Source of the DNA: Agreia sp. PsM10
Lineage (GTDB): Bacteria > Actinomycetota > Actinomycetes > Actinomycetales > Microbacteriaceae
Direction of reading: 5' to 3'
DNA length: 64,000 bases
Assembly (NCBI RefSeq): GCF_030433855.1
Contig: NZ_JARUXC010000018.1
Span: forward strand, 1 to 64,000
Positions within the stretch are counted from its first letter, which is position 1. Each line of letters starts with the position of its first letter. This document shows positions 52,477 to 61,518 of the stretch, piece after piece. A program made the position numbers and the translations under genes. The notes under the pieces were generated by a model. It had not been told where the DNA came from and searched no databases. It saw nothing but the letters and a program-made list of their open reading frames with translations.

Positions 52477-53692
52477 GCTCCCGGCCTCCTGTGAGGCCGA
52501 CGACGGCACCGGCGACGCCCGTGACGATCGCGCCGGCAGCGGTCACCGTGAGGCCCGAGAACGCTGTGCCGGCGTCGATCAGGGCGCCGGCCACCGCCGA
52601 GCCCACGGTCACGCCCACGGCGAGGCCGACCGACGGCCACGACAGCGCCTCGGTGAGTCGACGACGGTCGACGCGCACCTCGATCAGTGAGATGCCCGAG
52701 ATGAGAACGGGCGTGGTCACCAGACCGGCGAGGAGGACCGCCACCGTGAGCGTTTCCAGGTCGCGGAGGAGCACGATCCAGGGGATCACGAGCGCGTAGG
52801 CGATGCCGGTGACCAGCACGCGGCGGCCCGCGGGCCACGACGCGCTGAGCGGGCCGAACGCGATTCCGGCGACGACGCTGCCCAGCGCCAGGACGGCGAG
52901 GATCAGGCCCGCGCTCGCAGGCTGCCCGGCGAACGACGAGACGCTGACGGCAGAGAGGTCGACGGACCCGAAGACGAGCCCGACCCCGAAGTACATCGGC
53001 AGAATTCCGATGACGACGCCGGGCAGACGCGCGCGGCGGCGTGCGGCGGACGTGCGCTGCGCGCCGGCATCCGGAATCACGGCGGCGGGCCGGGGAGCCG
53101 TCGAGCGCAGAAGCAGCAGCGCGACACCGCCCAGGATGCCCACGGCGATGCCCGTGGCGAAGCCGTAGACGGGGCCGAGCGTCGTTGCGAGCACGGTGAC
53201 CACGGGCGGCCCGATCACGAAGACCAGCTCGTCGTTCACGGACTCCAGGGCGAGCGCGGTGTGCCTCTGCGTGGGTTTCGTGAGGATCCCCGACCACCGC
53301 GCCCGGGCCAGCGAGCCCATGTCGATGGAGGTGAGGCCGACGAGGAAGGCCGCCACGAACCAGCTCCACCGTGGCGCTCCGACGAGCACGACCGTGCCGA
53401 GGGCGACCGCCGACAGCGTCGACGCGACGAGCCCGATCGGCAGCACGGCCAGCTGGCCCCGGGCGTCGACGGCGCGTGACCAGAGCGGGCCGCCAACGGC
53501 GATACCCACGATGATCGCGCCGGAGACCAGCCCGGCCAGCGCATAGCTCTGTGTCGCGCCTGCCACGAGGAGCACGGTCGCGATGCCGGCGGTCGAACGG
53601 GAGACGCGCCCGAACCATCCGGCGACGCTGAAGGCCACGGTTCCCGGGTTGGAGAGGATGTCGGCGTAGGAGCCCAGCAGTCGGATTGCCAT
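52421..53692 (-). CDS. MFS transporter
   Basis: 423 residues from ATG 53692, about 12 membrane helices. [20 protein letters not shown] opens the protein, and [20 protein letters not shown] shows the loop after helix 2. It resembles drug-efflux-type MFS proteins of actinobacteria that lack a clear substrate. A leader version from GTG 53758 is less likely because it has no hydrophobic character. It is convergent with the nitroreductase gene with overlapping 3' ends, so each could affect the other's transcript. Confidence 0.8.
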   Translation of the reverse strand: MAIRLLGSYADILSNPGTVAFSVAGWFGRVSRSTAGIATVLLVAGATQSYALAGLVSGAIIVGIAVGGPLWSRAVDARGQLAVLPIGLVASTLSAVALGTVVLVGAPRWSWFVAAFLVGLTSIDMGSLARARWSGILTKPTQRHTALALESVNDELVFVIGPPVVTVLATTLGPVYGFATGIAVGILGGVALLLLRSTAPRPAAVIPDAGAQRTSAARRRARLPGVVIGILPMYFGVGLVFGSVDLSAVSVSSFAGQPASAGLILAVLALGSVVAGIAFGPLSASWPAGRRVLVTGIAYALVIPWIVLLRDLETLTVAVLLAGLVTTPVLISGISLIEVRVDRRRLTEALSWPSVGLAVGVTVGSAVAGALIDAGTAFSGLTVTAAGAIVTGVAGAVVGLTGGREPTPAAEASERTGESRARS

Positions 53693-53833
53693 CGACCATG
53701 CCTTACGGTCACAGCACGAAGGCGGGGATGCCCGCCGGCGACTCGAGGGTGACGTCACGAATGAGCCTAGCCGAGAGCGGGCCCCTCCCTATGCTGGAGG
53801 CGACGCCACCCCGGCGCGCCGAAAGGAGCTTCA

Positions 53834-54451
53834 GTGACGAATCCATACGACTACTCCGGCCAGACCCAGCCCGCGGGGTGGTATCCGGACCCGTCGGGAG
53901 GCCAGGGCACGCGCTGGTGGGACGGTCAGCAGTGGACCCAGCACGTCTCGGACCCGGCCCTGCAGGTGTACGCGAGCAACGAGCCTCGGCGGGTCGACCC
54001 CTCCACGCCGCTGTACACGCCCTGGATCTGGCTGATCGTGCTGCTGCCGTTGCTGTCGATCGTCGAACTGCTGTTCTGGGACATGGACGCGTACATGGCC
54101 TCGTCGATCTCGGCGACGCGCGACCCGCTCGCCCAGTACTCCGACCCCGGCTACCTGCTGATCCAGGGGTCGAGCTGGCTGTTCTATGCAGTGACCGTGC
54201 TGTTCGCGTTCCTCGACCGGCGTGTGCTGCTGCAGCGCGGCTTCGACCGGCCGTTCCACTGGGCGTGGACCTTCCTGGGTTCCACGGTCTACATCATCGG
54301 ACGGTCCGTGATCGTGCGACGCCGCTCCGGCAGAGGACTGCTGCCGATCTGGGTGACCATCGGTGTCTTCGTGGTGTCGCTGGTCGTCGCCATCGTCAAG
54401 ATCTCGTCGGCGGTGTCCGTGATGACGACCCTGCTTCCCCAGCTGCGCTGA
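53834..54451 (+). CDS. DUF2510 membrane protein
   Basis: 205 residues. The N-terminal 40 residues are a DUF2510 module (PAGWYPDPSGGQGTRWWDGQ, QWTQHV), a short Trp-rich domain common in actinobacterial membrane proteins. Four hydrophobic helices follow (WIWLIVLLPLLSIVELLFW, GSSWLFYAVTVLFAFL, WAWTFLGSTVYIIG, IWVTIGVFVVSLVVAIV). No enzyme motif is seen. The module may bind protein or wall partners, but its role is not established. Monocistronic. Confidence 0.8.
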   Translation: MTNPYDYSGQTQPAGWYPDPSGGQGTRWWDGQQWTQHVSDPALQVYASNEPRRVDPSTPLYTPWIWLIVLLPLLSIVELLFWDMDAYMASSISATRDPLAQYSDPGYLLIQGSSWLFYAVTVLFAFLDRRVLLQRGFDRPFHWAWTFLGSTVYIIGRSVIVRRRSGRGLLPIWVTIGVFVVSLVVAIVKISSAVSVMTTLLPQLR

Positions 54452-54555
54452 GCAGCTTGCTGCCAAGTCGCCGCTGACGGTCCCGCGTCGGTACGAACTG
54501 GGCCTAGGGTCACAGGTACGGAGTCAGCCGGGCTCTCGGAACGAGGGAGTACACC

Positions 54556-54693
54556 ATGGGCGAGAAGTCCGCACGAAAAGCCGTAGCCAAGCCGGCCGCA
54601 CGCAGCCTCAAAGAGAAGCGCGCCGACAAGAAGACGAAGAGCAACTCGGTGAACCACTCGACCGACGCGGTGACGAACGTCAAGAAGAAGTAG
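54556..54693 (+). CDS. Small lysine-rich protein
   Basis: A 45-residue reading frame beginning at ATG 54556 with GAGGGAG about 7 nt upstream. The product (MGEKSARKAVAKPAARSLKE... ending NVKKK) is strongly basic, with alternating Lys, Arg, Ala and Ser. It resembles short Lys-rich proteins found in many actinobacteria, which are suspected nucleic-acid binders. A hairpin terminator follows 8 bp after the stop, giving it the form of an independent gene. Confidence 0.65.
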   Translation: MGEKSARKAVAKPAARSLKEKRADKKTKSNSVNHSTDAVTNVKKK

Positions 54694-54700
54694 CCGGGTC

Positions 54701-54742
54701 TGAGAAAGCCCGCACATGATGGTCATGCGCGGGGCTTTCTCA
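54701..54742. terminator. Bidirectional hairpin terminator
   Basis: tgagaaagcccgc (54701-54713) pairs with gcggggctttctca (54729-54742) with one extra G. It serves the small Lys-rich gene on one strand and the VIT-type transporter gene ending at 54753 on the other. Confidence 0.7.
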
Positions 54743-54752
54743 CGTCTGCGGC

Positions 54753-55841
54753 CTACAACCCCGTCGTTCCGAAGAGCAGGCCGAGCAGGTAGGTCACGAG
54801 CGCGGCGCCATAGCCGATCGCGAGTTGGCGCAGTCCCCGCTTGAGCGGCGACGCTCCGGAGAGGATGCCGACCACGGCACCGGTGCCGAGCAGCGCGAGT
54901 CCGACGAGCACGGCGGCCACGACGAGGGCCGCGAGCCCCGACAGCCCGAACAGGTAGGGCAGCACCGGAATGATCGCGCCCGACGCGAAGAAGCAGAAGC
55001 TCGAGAGGGCGGCGCTCATGCCTGTGCCCACGGCCTCGTGTTCGTCGCTCTCCGCGTGCACGGCCGGATCGGCCGTCAGCGCCAGGTCGTGCGTCTGCAG
55101 CACCTCGGCCGCATGGGCATCGGCCTCCGACTCGCTCATTCCGCGAGCACGGTAGACGAGCGCGAGCTCGTTCGCGTCGACATCGAGGTCGGCCACGGCG
55201 GTGCGCGCCCCCGGATCGGGCGTCGACGACTCGAGCAGTTCGCGCTGCGACCGCACCGAGACGTACTCGCCGGCGCCCATCGACAGGGCTCCCGCGAGCA
55301 GGCCGGCGATGCCGGTGAGCAGCACGACGTTGTTGCCGACACCGCTGGCCGAGATTCCGATCACCAGGGCGAGGTTGGAGACGAGTCCGTCGTTGGCCCC
55401 GAACACGGCCGCGCGGAATGTGCCGCTCAGTCGCATGCGCCCCCGCGTGGCGAGCCCTCGAACGACCTCTTCGTGGATTCGTTCGTCTGCGGCCATCGCG
55501 GCCGTCGCATCCGAATCGGTGTCGTAGGGCGAACGCGATTCGGCACGCTGCGCGAGCGCGAGCACGAAGACCGACCCGAAGCGGCGGGCGAGGAAGCCGA
55601 GCACGCGGGTGCGCAGGGCGCCCCGACGGGTCGGCCCGATCTGGTCGCCCAGGAGGGCACGCCAGTGGGCCTCGTGCCTCGCCTCGGCCTCGGCGAGGGC
55701 GAGCAGGATCTCGCGCTCCTCGCCCGTGCGCCTCGAGGCCAGGTCTCGGTATACGGCGGCTTCGAGCTGTTCGTCGGCCAGGTAGCCGCGCCAGCGGCGG
55801 ATCTCGGATGCGCGCGGGGTGCGCTGCGCGTCGCTGCTCAC
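54753..55841 (-). CDS. Ferritin-like/VIT1 fusion metal transporter
   Basis: 362 residues from GTG 55841. Residues about 10-140 form a rubrerythrin-like helical domain with EEREILLALAEAEARHEAHW (ExxH ligands) and DERIHEEVVRGLA. From about 150 the VIT1/CCC1 transporter domain begins: AVFGANDGLVSNLALVIGIS, then GAGEYVSVRSQRELLES, and the last helices to the C-terminus. The arrangement matches the MbfA/Erv1-type proteins that export iron or manganese. It should protect against excess metal. The start lacks a clear ribosome site. Confidence 0.85.
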   Translation of the reverse strand: MSSDAQRTPRASEIRRWRGYLADEQLEAAVYRDLASRRTGEEREILLALAEAEARHEAHWRALLGDQIGPTRRGALRTRVLGFLARRFGSVFVLALAQRAESRSPYDTDSDATAAMAADERIHEEVVRGLATRGRMRLSGTFRAAVFGANDGLVSNLALVIGISASGVGNNVVLLTGIAGLLAGALSMGAGEYVSVRSQRELLESSTPDPGARTAVADLDVDANELALVYRARGMSESEADAHAAEVLQTHDLALTADPAVHAESDEHEAVGTGMSAALSSFCFFASGAIIPVLPYLFGLSGLAALVVAAVLVGLALLGTGAVVGILSGASPLKRGLRQLAIGYGAALVTYLLGLLFGTTGL

Positions 55842-55861
55842 GGCGGCCGTGTCTGCGTCGG

Positions 55862-56296
55862 TCAGTTGCCGGCGGCGGCGCGCTGGCTCTCCTGGCGCGC
55901 GACGTGCGCTGCCTTGCGAGCCTTGTCTTCGTTGAGCTGCTTCACCCGGGCGGCTTCGCGGCGCACCTCGGCCTGCGTGGCGCGTTCGCGGACGAGCCAC
56001 TCGGGTCGGTTGGCGAGCAGGTCCTGGATCTGGGCCGTCGTGAGCGGCTCGGTGACGCCGCCCCGGGCGAGGCCCGAGATGGTGACGCCGAGCTTCGACG
56101 CGATGATCTGGCGTGGGTGCGGACCGGCGAGGCGCAGCTGCACCACCCACTCGGGCGGAGTGGAGAGCAGCTCGTCGAGTTCGGTGCGGGTGACCGTGCC
56201 CTGCTGGAATTCCGCGGGCGTGGCCTCGAGCAGCACGCCGAGCTTCTTGGCCGCCGTCGCGGGCTTCATGGTCTGGGGGGTTTTCGCGGGCGTCAT
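55862..56296 (-). CDS. DUF5997 family protein
   Basis: 144 residues from ATG 56296. It is entirely helical: MKPATAAKKLGVLLEATP, FQQGTVTRTELDELLSTPPE, WVVQLRLAGPHPRQIIASKL and a Lys/Arg-rich tail. This is the DUF5997 type, found mostly in Micrococcales. No activity is known. It is divergent from the LysR regulator gene that starts 60 bp away, an arrangement that often means regulation by that protein. It may be cotranscribed with the VIT gene, which starts 20 bp after its stop. Confidence 0.75.
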   Translation of the reverse strand: MTPAKTPQTMKPATAAKKLGVLLEATPAEFQQGTVTRTELDELLSTPPEWVVQLRLAGPHPRQIIASKLGVTISGLARGGVTEPLTTAQIQDLLANRPEWLVRERATQAEVRREAARVKQLNEDKARKAAHVARQESQRAAAGN

Positions 56297-56356
56297 GATG
56301 CCAAGGGTAGCCTGAGACCGCGCCGGAAGCCCGGCGCGAGGCGTGAGGAGCTTTTC

Positions 56357-57406
56357 GTGCAGATCGATCCGACCACACTTCGCTGGTACACGGCCGTGGC
56401 CACCGAGCTGCATTTCGGGCGCGCCGCCGCGTCGCTGGGCATCGCCCGCACCCGGTTGAGCAAGGCGATCGTCGAACTCGAGGGGCTTCTGGGCTACCCG
56501 CTGTTCGATCGCGAGCAGCAGGGCACGGTGCTCACGGATGCCGGAAGGCAGCTTCTCGACGACGCTCCGGCTCTGATCGAGGAGGGCGACGAGCGCGTCG
56601 CCGAAGAGGCCGAGGAGGCGGCGAGGCCCGTGCCGTTCCGGCTGTCGTTCGTTCCCGGCGTCACCGTCACGAAGTGGACCACCGAGTGGGCGGAGCGCCA
56701 CCCCGACATCCCCCTCGAGGTGCGGCCCGTCGCCGAGGACGCGCGAGTGTCCGGGGTGCGCGACGCGGCCGTCGACGTGGCGTTCGTGCGCCTGCCGATC
56801 GAGCGCGAGGGTCTCAGCGCCATCCGGCTCTACGACGAGGTGCCCGTGGTCGTCGTCTCGAAGGACAACGCGCTCTCCCTGCTCGAGGAGGTGCGTCTCG
56901 CCGAGCTGCTCGACGAGCATCTCGTGCAGGACCCGGCCGAGGTCGAGGGATGGGCGGAACAGGCGGCCGAGATGATCGAGGGCACGAGGATCGACATGCC
57001 GGCGCCCGCGTCCGTCGAAGACGCCATCGACCTCGTGGCCGCGGGAACGGGCATCGCCGTGCTTCCCCACTCGGTCGCCCGGCTTCACGCCCGCAAAGAC
57101 GTGGTCGCCCGCCCGGTGCTCGATCTTCCCGAGACCCAGATCGCCATCGTCTGGCTCGCCGACGAGACGACGGAGCGCATCGAGGAGTTCATCGGCATCG
57201 TGCGCGGCCGCCGCACCTCGAGCTCGCGAGCGGCCGTCTCCGCTCCAGAGGAGAAACCGCGCGCAGCCGCTCCGAAGAAGCCCCGCACCGGAGCAGGAGC
57301 CGGTTCGGGCAGGGGAGCCAAGGGTGCCGCTGCGAAGACGCCGCGCCCGCTCGGCACCGCTCGCAAACCGCGCCCCTCCGGCGGCTACCGCAAGAAGGGC
57401 CGCTGA
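56357..57406 (+). CDS. LysR-family transcriptional regulator
   Basis: 349 residues from GTG 56357 (GAGGAG upstream). The winged helix is at residues 1-60: LRWYTAVATELHFGRAAASL, then IARTRLSKAIVELEGLLGY and FDREQQGTVLTDAG. The effector domain covers about 90-270 (FRLSFVPGVTVTKWTTEWAE, VDVAFVRLP). The last 70 residues are a Lys/Arg/Ala/Pro-rich tail (PKKPRTGAGAGSGRGAKG) unusual for LysR proteins, perhaps an extra DNA-binding arm. A role for the divergent DUF5997 gene is likely. Confidence 0.8.
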   Translation: MQIDPTTLRWYTAVATELHFGRAAASLGIARTRLSKAIVELEGLLGYPLFDREQQGTVLTDAGRQLLDDAPALIEEGDERVAEEAEEAARPVPFRLSFVPGVTVTKWTTEWAERHPDIPLEVRPVAEDARVSGVRDAAVDVAFVRLPIEREGLSAIRLYDEVPVVVVSKDNALSLLEEVRLAELLDEHLVQDPAEVEGWAEQAAEMIEGTRIDMPAPASVEDAIDLVAAGTGIAVLPHSVARLHARKDVVARPVLDLPETQIAIVWLADETTERIEEFIGIVRGRRTSSSRAAVSAPEEKPRAAAPKKPRTGAGAGSGRGAKGAAAKTPRPLGTARKPRPSGGYRKKGR

Positions 57407-57494
57407 CCGAACGCGGGAGTTCGCGCACGACGCGGCGGCGCGGCCACCGCCCTGTGCGCGAAGACCCGCGCTCGGCGTACGGAACAATGGGGCA

Positions 57495-58397
57495 GTGACT
57501 TCTTCTGCTCCCCGGTTCGGACTCCTTCTCGATGTCGACGGGCCCATCGCCAGCCCGGTGACCCGCTCGATCGCCATCCCCTCGATCGGCCGTGACCTGG
57601 CCGCGCTCGCGAACGCGGGCATTCCGGTGATCTTCAACACCGGGCGCTCCGACGCCTTCATCGCAGGCGAGGTCGTCGAGCCGCTCCTCGCCGCGGGCCT
57701 GCAGCCGCACGCCCGCGTGTTCGCCATCTGCGAGAAGGGGGCGACGTGGTTCGCGATCACGCCGCAGGGAGCGGGAGAGGTCTCGATCGACGACTCGCTC
57801 ACCCCGCCCGCCGGCTTCGCCGACGACGTGCGCACGATCGTGGCCGAGAACTACGCCGACCTCGTCTTCTACGACGAGACCAAGCGGGCCACGGTCACGT
57901 TCGAGCAGCGCCTCGACGTCTCGAAGGAGGACTTCCTCGCGCGCCAGCTCGAGATCGACGAGGCGGCCATCGCCCTGCTCAACGCGCGGGGCTTCGGGGC
58001 GCGACGCGGCGACGTCGACTACCCCGACGCATCCGGTGCCGTTCAGTACCGGGCCGACCCCTCGATCATCTCGACCGACTTCGAGTCGCTGCGGGTCGGC
58101 AAGGACTTCGGCGCCGAGCGTGCCTTCGCCCTGCTCGAGGGAACCGGCGAGATGCCGCTCGAGTGGCGCACGATGGGCGACTCCCGAGGCGATTACGCCA
58201 TGGCCACGTGGCTGCACGAGCGGGGCGAGACCGTCGCGCACGTCGACGTGCGGCCTGCCGACGGCATCCCCGACACCGCCTACCCGGTGCTGACGGCGGG
58301 CGACCTGATCCACGACGAGGCCGGGGCGCTGTTCCTCACCCGCTGGCTGGCCATGCTCGACGACGCCGAGCTCACCGACGACCGGCTCGGTCGCTAG
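57495..58397 (+). CDS. HAD-superfamily hydrolase, Cof/sucrose-phosphatase-like
   Basis: 300 residues from GTG 57495. Motif I is LLLDVDGPIASPVT, motif II-like INTGRS appears as IFNTGRSDAFIAG, and motif IV as WRTMGDSRGDYAMATWL. A cap domain lies between about 90 and 210. It should dephosphorylate a small metabolite, possibly a sugar phosphate. The plus-strand stop overlaps the minus-strand deacylase stop by 4 bp, so the pair is convergent. Confidence 0.75.
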   Translation: MTSSAPRFGLLLDVDGPIASPVTRSIAIPSIGRDLAALANAGIPVIFNTGRSDAFIAGEVVEPLLAAGLQPHARVFAICEKGATWFAITPQGAGEVSIDDSLTPPAGFADDVRTIVAENYADLVFYDETKRATVTFEQRLDVSKEDFLARQLEIDEAAIALLNARGFGARRGDVDYPDASGAVQYRADPSIISTDFESLRVGKDFGAERAFALLEGTGEMPLEWRTMGDSRGDYAMATWLHERGETVAHVDVRPADGIPDTAYPVLTAGDLIHDEAGALFLTRWLAMLDDAELTDDRLGR

Positions 58398-58888
58398 AGG
58401 CGTCGGATGCGCGCGGCCTGGCCGCGGGTCGCCTCGAGCACGGCGGCCGGCGACAGCTCGATGTCGAAGCCGCGTCGACCACCCGAGACGAGGATGGTGT
58501 CGAACTCGAGCGCGGAGTCGTCGAGCACGGTCGGCAGGGGAGTCCTCTGACCGAACGGACTGATGCCTCCGACCACGTAGCCGCTCTTGCGCTCGGCCAC
58601 GGCGATGTCGGCCATGGCCGCCCGCTTGCCGCCGAGCGACGAGGCGAGCGCCTTCAGATCGAGCATGCCGCTCACGGGCACGATGCCGATGCCGAGACCG
58701 GCGTCGGTGTCGACCATGAGCGTCTTGAAGACGCGTGCCGGGTCGATGCCGAGCACCTCAGCGGCCTCCGAGCCGAAGTCGGTGACCGCGGGGTCATGAG
58801 CGTAGGCGTGGGGAACGAACGGGATGCCCGCCCGGCTGAGAGCGGTCGTGGCCGCCGTGGTCGGAGCGGCGGCGTTCTTCTTGGCCAT
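58394..58888 (-). CDS. ybaK: YbaK-type aminoacyl-tRNA deacylase
   Basis: 164 residues, Cys-tRNA(Pro) deacylase (YbaK/EbsC) family. Visible: AGIPFVPHAYAHDP, then VFKTLMVDTDAGLGIGIVPV with the conserved K-T loop, LGGKRAAMADIAVAERKSGY and VGGISPFGQR, the substrate-pocket GxSPFG motif. It removes wrongly attached amino acids from tRNA(Pro) in trans. The genes on either side are unrelated; it lies 9 bp after the esterase stop on the same strand. Confidence 0.9.
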   Translation of the reverse strand: MAKKNAAAPTTAATTALSRAGIPFVPHAYAHDPAVTDFGSEAAEVLGIDPARVFKTLMVDTDAGLGIGIVPVSGMLDLKALASSLGGKRAAMADIAVAERKSGYVVGGISPFGQRTPLPTVLDDSALEFDTILVSGGRRGFDIELSPAAVLEATRGQAARIRRL

Positions 58889-58897
58889 GGTCCGTGA

Positions 58898-59587
58898 TCA
58901 GACGGCCAGCAGCGTCTGCTCGAGGAACTCCCGCACGTCGGACACCTCGTCGCCCGTGATGCCGTGACCGGCGCCGGGATAGAGACGTGCTTCGGCGGTG
59001 GCGTGCGTCTCGAGCCACGTGGCCGTGCGGGCGACCGCCGACGGCGGGATGATGGGATCGCGCTCGTCACGCCCCCAGAAGACACGGGGTCGCAGGTCCT
59101 GCAACTCTGCGTCGGCCGGGGCCTCGCCCGAGATCGAGAAGCCCGACAGGTTCACCGTCGACGCGAAGCGGTGCGGGTCGTGGCGCAGCAGCTGCAGAGC
59201 CATCGCGCCGCCCTGCGAGAAGCCGAGCGTCGAGACGGCGGCCGGCGAGCCGTAGCTCGACGCGAGACCGTCGAGCCAGGCGAGCACCCCGCGGGCCGCG
59301 GCATCCACCCCGCTCGGTTCCGGATTGCCCGGTGCGCCGATCTGGAACCAGGCGAAGCCGTTCTGGATCGGGGCCGGGGCGATGAGCGGTGCGCGCAATG
59401 ATGCGCACACGATGTCGCCCGGCAGGTGCGGGGCGAGGGAGATCAGGTCGGCCTCGTGCGAACCGTACCCGTGCATGATCACGAGGAGTCGAGAGCCCGG
59501 GACGCGCGCAGCGAGTTCGTCGCGCGGGATCGACCACACCACGGCCCGATCGTCGATCATGGGCTGGGTCGGTGAGAAGTCGGTCAC
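58898..59587 (-). CDS. Phospholipase/carboxylesterase
   Basis: 229 residues from GTG 59587 (GTG 59593 also possible). Alpha/beta-hydrolase fold of the acyl-protein-thioesterase group: LLVIMHGYGSHEADLISL (oxyanion loop), nucleophile elbow LGFSQGGAMALQLL, then WGRDERDPIIP (Asp) and GAGHGITGDEV (His). The Ser-Asp-His triad is complete. It hydrolyses short acyl esters or lysophospholipids in the cytosol. It lies in the same direction as ybaK and may share its transcript. Confidence 0.85.
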   Translation of the reverse strand: MTDFSPTQPMIDDRAVVWSIPRDELAARVPGSRLLVIMHGYGSHEADLISLAPHLPGDIVCASLRAPLIAPAPIQNGFAWFQIGAPGNPEPSGVDAAARGVLAWLDGLASSYGSPAAVSTLGFSQGGAMALQLLRHDPHRFASTVNLSGFSISGEAPADAELQDLRPRVFWGRDERDPIIPPSAVARTATWLETHATAEARLYPGAGHGITGDEVSDVREFLEQTLLAV

Positions 59588-59631
59588 CCTCACGACGATA
59601 CCCGAGCGCCGAGACTGTCGGGCAGAGCCGC

Positions 59632-60294
59632 TCAGTCCATGAGGTCGAGCAGCGCCACGCCGCCGTTCATCGCCCACTCGTTGGTCAGGGAGGCCAGTTG
59701 AGGAACGTCCTGAAGAGCCACGCCGCCGGAGGTCAGGACCACGACGACGCCATCGCGGATCACCTGCACGCCCGTCACGTCGAGCTGCTCGGCCGGGTCG
59801 TATCCGCCGCCGACCTTCAGCGCCCACGCCCCGGCGGCAGACACGGCCGGAACGTCGACGTTCCATCCGACCGGCTCCATGCTCTCTTCGGTGTACTCGG
59901 GGTCGCGCGAGATGCCGATCGAGATGCCGCCGTATTCGGCGACGTCGATACTCGAGCCGTCGGTCTCGGGGGTGTGCCAGCTGCAGATGAGCTCCGGCCC
60001 GGTGGCGCCCGTCGTGATGCCGTTGTCGCTGCCCTCGAGCTCGATGAGGCCGCTCACCTCAGGGCCGAGCGCCGCCTTCGCCTCGTCGCACGTGGGATAT
60101 GCGGCGTTCGTCGTCGGTGAATCGGTGCTCGGCGCTGTGCGGGTCTCCGAAGCCGTAGCGGTCGCCGGCGGTTCGCCAGGTGACGATCCCGCCGCATCGT
60201 CGCTCGAGCCGGCCCCGCTGCATCCGGTGAGGATGCCGGCCGCCACCACCACCGCGACCACGATTCCCGCACGTCGACCCGTCTCCGGCGCCAT
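59632..60294 (-). CDS. Lipoprotein of unknown function
   Basis: 220 residues. The signal peptide ends in lipobox ILTGC after a hydrophobic run (IVVAVVVAAGILTGC). A Ser/Thr/Pro spacer leads to a DUF3558-like domain: TCDEAKAALGPEVSGLIEL, CSWHTPETDG, then GIS...PVGWNVDVPAV and NEWAMNGGVALLDLMD. Two cysteines (TCDEA and ICSWH) could pair as in DUF3558. Lipid-anchored on the outer membrane face. Function unknown. Confidence 0.7.
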   Translation of the reverse strand: MAPETGRRAGIVVAVVVAAGILTGCSGAGSSDDAAGSSPGEPPATATASETRTAPSTDSPTTNAAYPTCDEAKAALGPEVSGLIELEGSDNGITTGATGPELICSWHTPETDGSSIDVAEYGGISIGISRDPEYTEESMEPVGWNVDVPAVSAAGAWALKVGGGYDPAEQLDVTGVQVIRDGVVVVLTSGGVALQDVPQLASLTNEWAMNGGVALLDLMD

Positions 60295-60370
60295 CGCATT
60301 CCCCTTCTCTCGGCGGTCTCTCCGACCTCGAGATTATGGGTGCACGGCCGACGGATTCAAGTCGATGAGG

Positions 60371-60649
60371 TCACGACCGGTTGCGGCTGAGCTCGTAGAT
60401 CTTGACGAGCTCGTCGATGGCCCCGTCGCGGGTCTCGCCGCCCGCCTCGAACATCTCGGTGACGTGGGTCTTCAGGTGGTTCTCGACCATGAGCTTGTTG
60501 AGCGAGCCGAGCGACTTCTGGATGGCCAGGGACTGCGTGATGATGTCGAGGCAGTACTCCTCGTTCTCGATCATCTTCTCGAGGCCGCGCAGCTGCCCCT
60601 CGAGGATGCGGGTGCGGTGCAGGGCGCGCTTCTTGATGTCGTCGATCAC
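60371..60649 (-). CDS. CsoR/RcnR-family metal-sensing repressor
   Basis: 92 residues with the all-helical fold of the family: LHRTRILEGQLRGLEKMIEN, then EEYCLDIITQSLAIQ and VENHLKTHVTEMFE. The metal site reads C33, H58 and H62. Copper-sensing CsoR has Cys-His-Cys, and nickel/cobalt-sensing RcnR has Cys-His-His plus an N-terminal His, so this protein is closer to the RcnR set but lacks a His near its N-terminus. The metal and target genes are unknown; no metal transporter lies next to it. Confidence 0.85.
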   Translation of the reverse strand: MIDDIKKRALHRTRILEGQLRGLEKMIENEEYCLDIITQSLAIQKSLGSLNKLMVENHLKTHVTEMFEAGGETRDGAIDELVKIYELSRNRS

Positions 60650-60719
60650 GAGGCCAGAATACTGCCTCGAGCGACCGTACCTCCCCGGGGTATGACGGAT
60701 GCCCGGGGCGCGGCGCGCG

Positions 60720-61508
60720 TCAGGTCTGGCAGCGGGGGCACCAGTACACGTCGCGCAGCGACAACGGGTCGGCCCCCAGCTTGCCGGCCCGGATGCGCGT
60801 GCCGCACCGGCGGCACGGCTGGCCCTCGCGGCGATAGACCCAGCTCTGCCGGCCCGGCCGCAGGTCGCCGGTGGTGGAGCGCTCGGTGCGATCGCGGTTC
60901 GCGAGGATCACGCGGTGCCCGAGGGCCACGAGAGCGGGCAGATCTGCCACCTCGCCGATTGGCCGCGTCGGAAGGACGCCGCGCAGGAAGCACAGTTCGT
61001 TGGCGTAGACGTTGCCGAGTCCCGCGAGATTGCGCTGGTCGAGCAGGGCGACATGGGTTTCTCGTTGCGGCTGCGCGGAGAGGCGCAGCACGGCCTCGGA
61101 TGCCAGAGAGTCGTTCCACTCGGGGTCGAGCACGTCGGGGCCCAGGTAGCCGACGACCGATTCCTCGTCGGTGCGGGCGACGACCTCGACCGTGCCGAGG
61201 TCGAAGCCCACCGCGACCCAGTCCGCTGTGGCCAGAACGATCCTCGCCGCGTAGGCCGGTCTCCTCCACGCCGACGTCGGCCGATACAGATGCCACGACC
61301 CTTCCATCTTCAGGTGGGTGTGGATGCTGACGTCGCCGACGCGGGTGAGCAGGTGTTTGCCGACGCTCGCCACGCCCTCGACGACGTCGCCCACGAGGTC
61401 GAGTTCGGCGAACTGCGGAACGCGGAAGTCGCTGCGGATCAGGGTGGCTCCGGCGAGGGCCTGGTCGAGGTGTCGCGCGGTTCGGTAGACGGTGTCGCCT
61501 TCGGGCAT
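60720..61508 (-). CDS. nei: Endonuclease VIII-type DNA glycosylase (Nei)
   Basis: 262 residues beginning PEGDTVYRTARHLDQAL, with Pro-Glu as catalytic residues after removal of Met. Other features: VGKHLLTRVGDVSIHTHLKM (Lys and helix pair), LLDQRNLAGLGNVYANELCF (helix-two-turn-helix), and a C-terminal zinc finger CRRCGTRIRAG, CPRC. It removes oxidised pyrimidines and nicks the strand. PEGDT instead of PELPE marks the Nei2 group of actinobacteria. GGAGG lies 6 nt before ATG 61508. It starts 11 bp after the lhr stop, so the two are likely cotranscribed. Confidence 0.9.
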   Translation of the reverse strand: MPEGDTVYRTARHLDQALAGATLIRSDFRVPQFAELDLVGDVVEGVASVGKHLLTRVGDVSIHTHLKMEGSWHLYRPTSAWRRPAYAARIVLATADWVAVGFDLGTVEVVARTDEESVVGYLGPDVLDPEWNDSLASEAVLRLSAQPQRETHVALLDQRNLAGLGNVYANELCFLRGVLPTRPIGEVADLPALVALGHRVILANRDRTERSTTGDLRPGRQSWVYRREGQPCRRCGTRIRAGKLGADPLSLRDVYWCPRCQT

Positions 61509-61518
61509 CGGTGACCTC

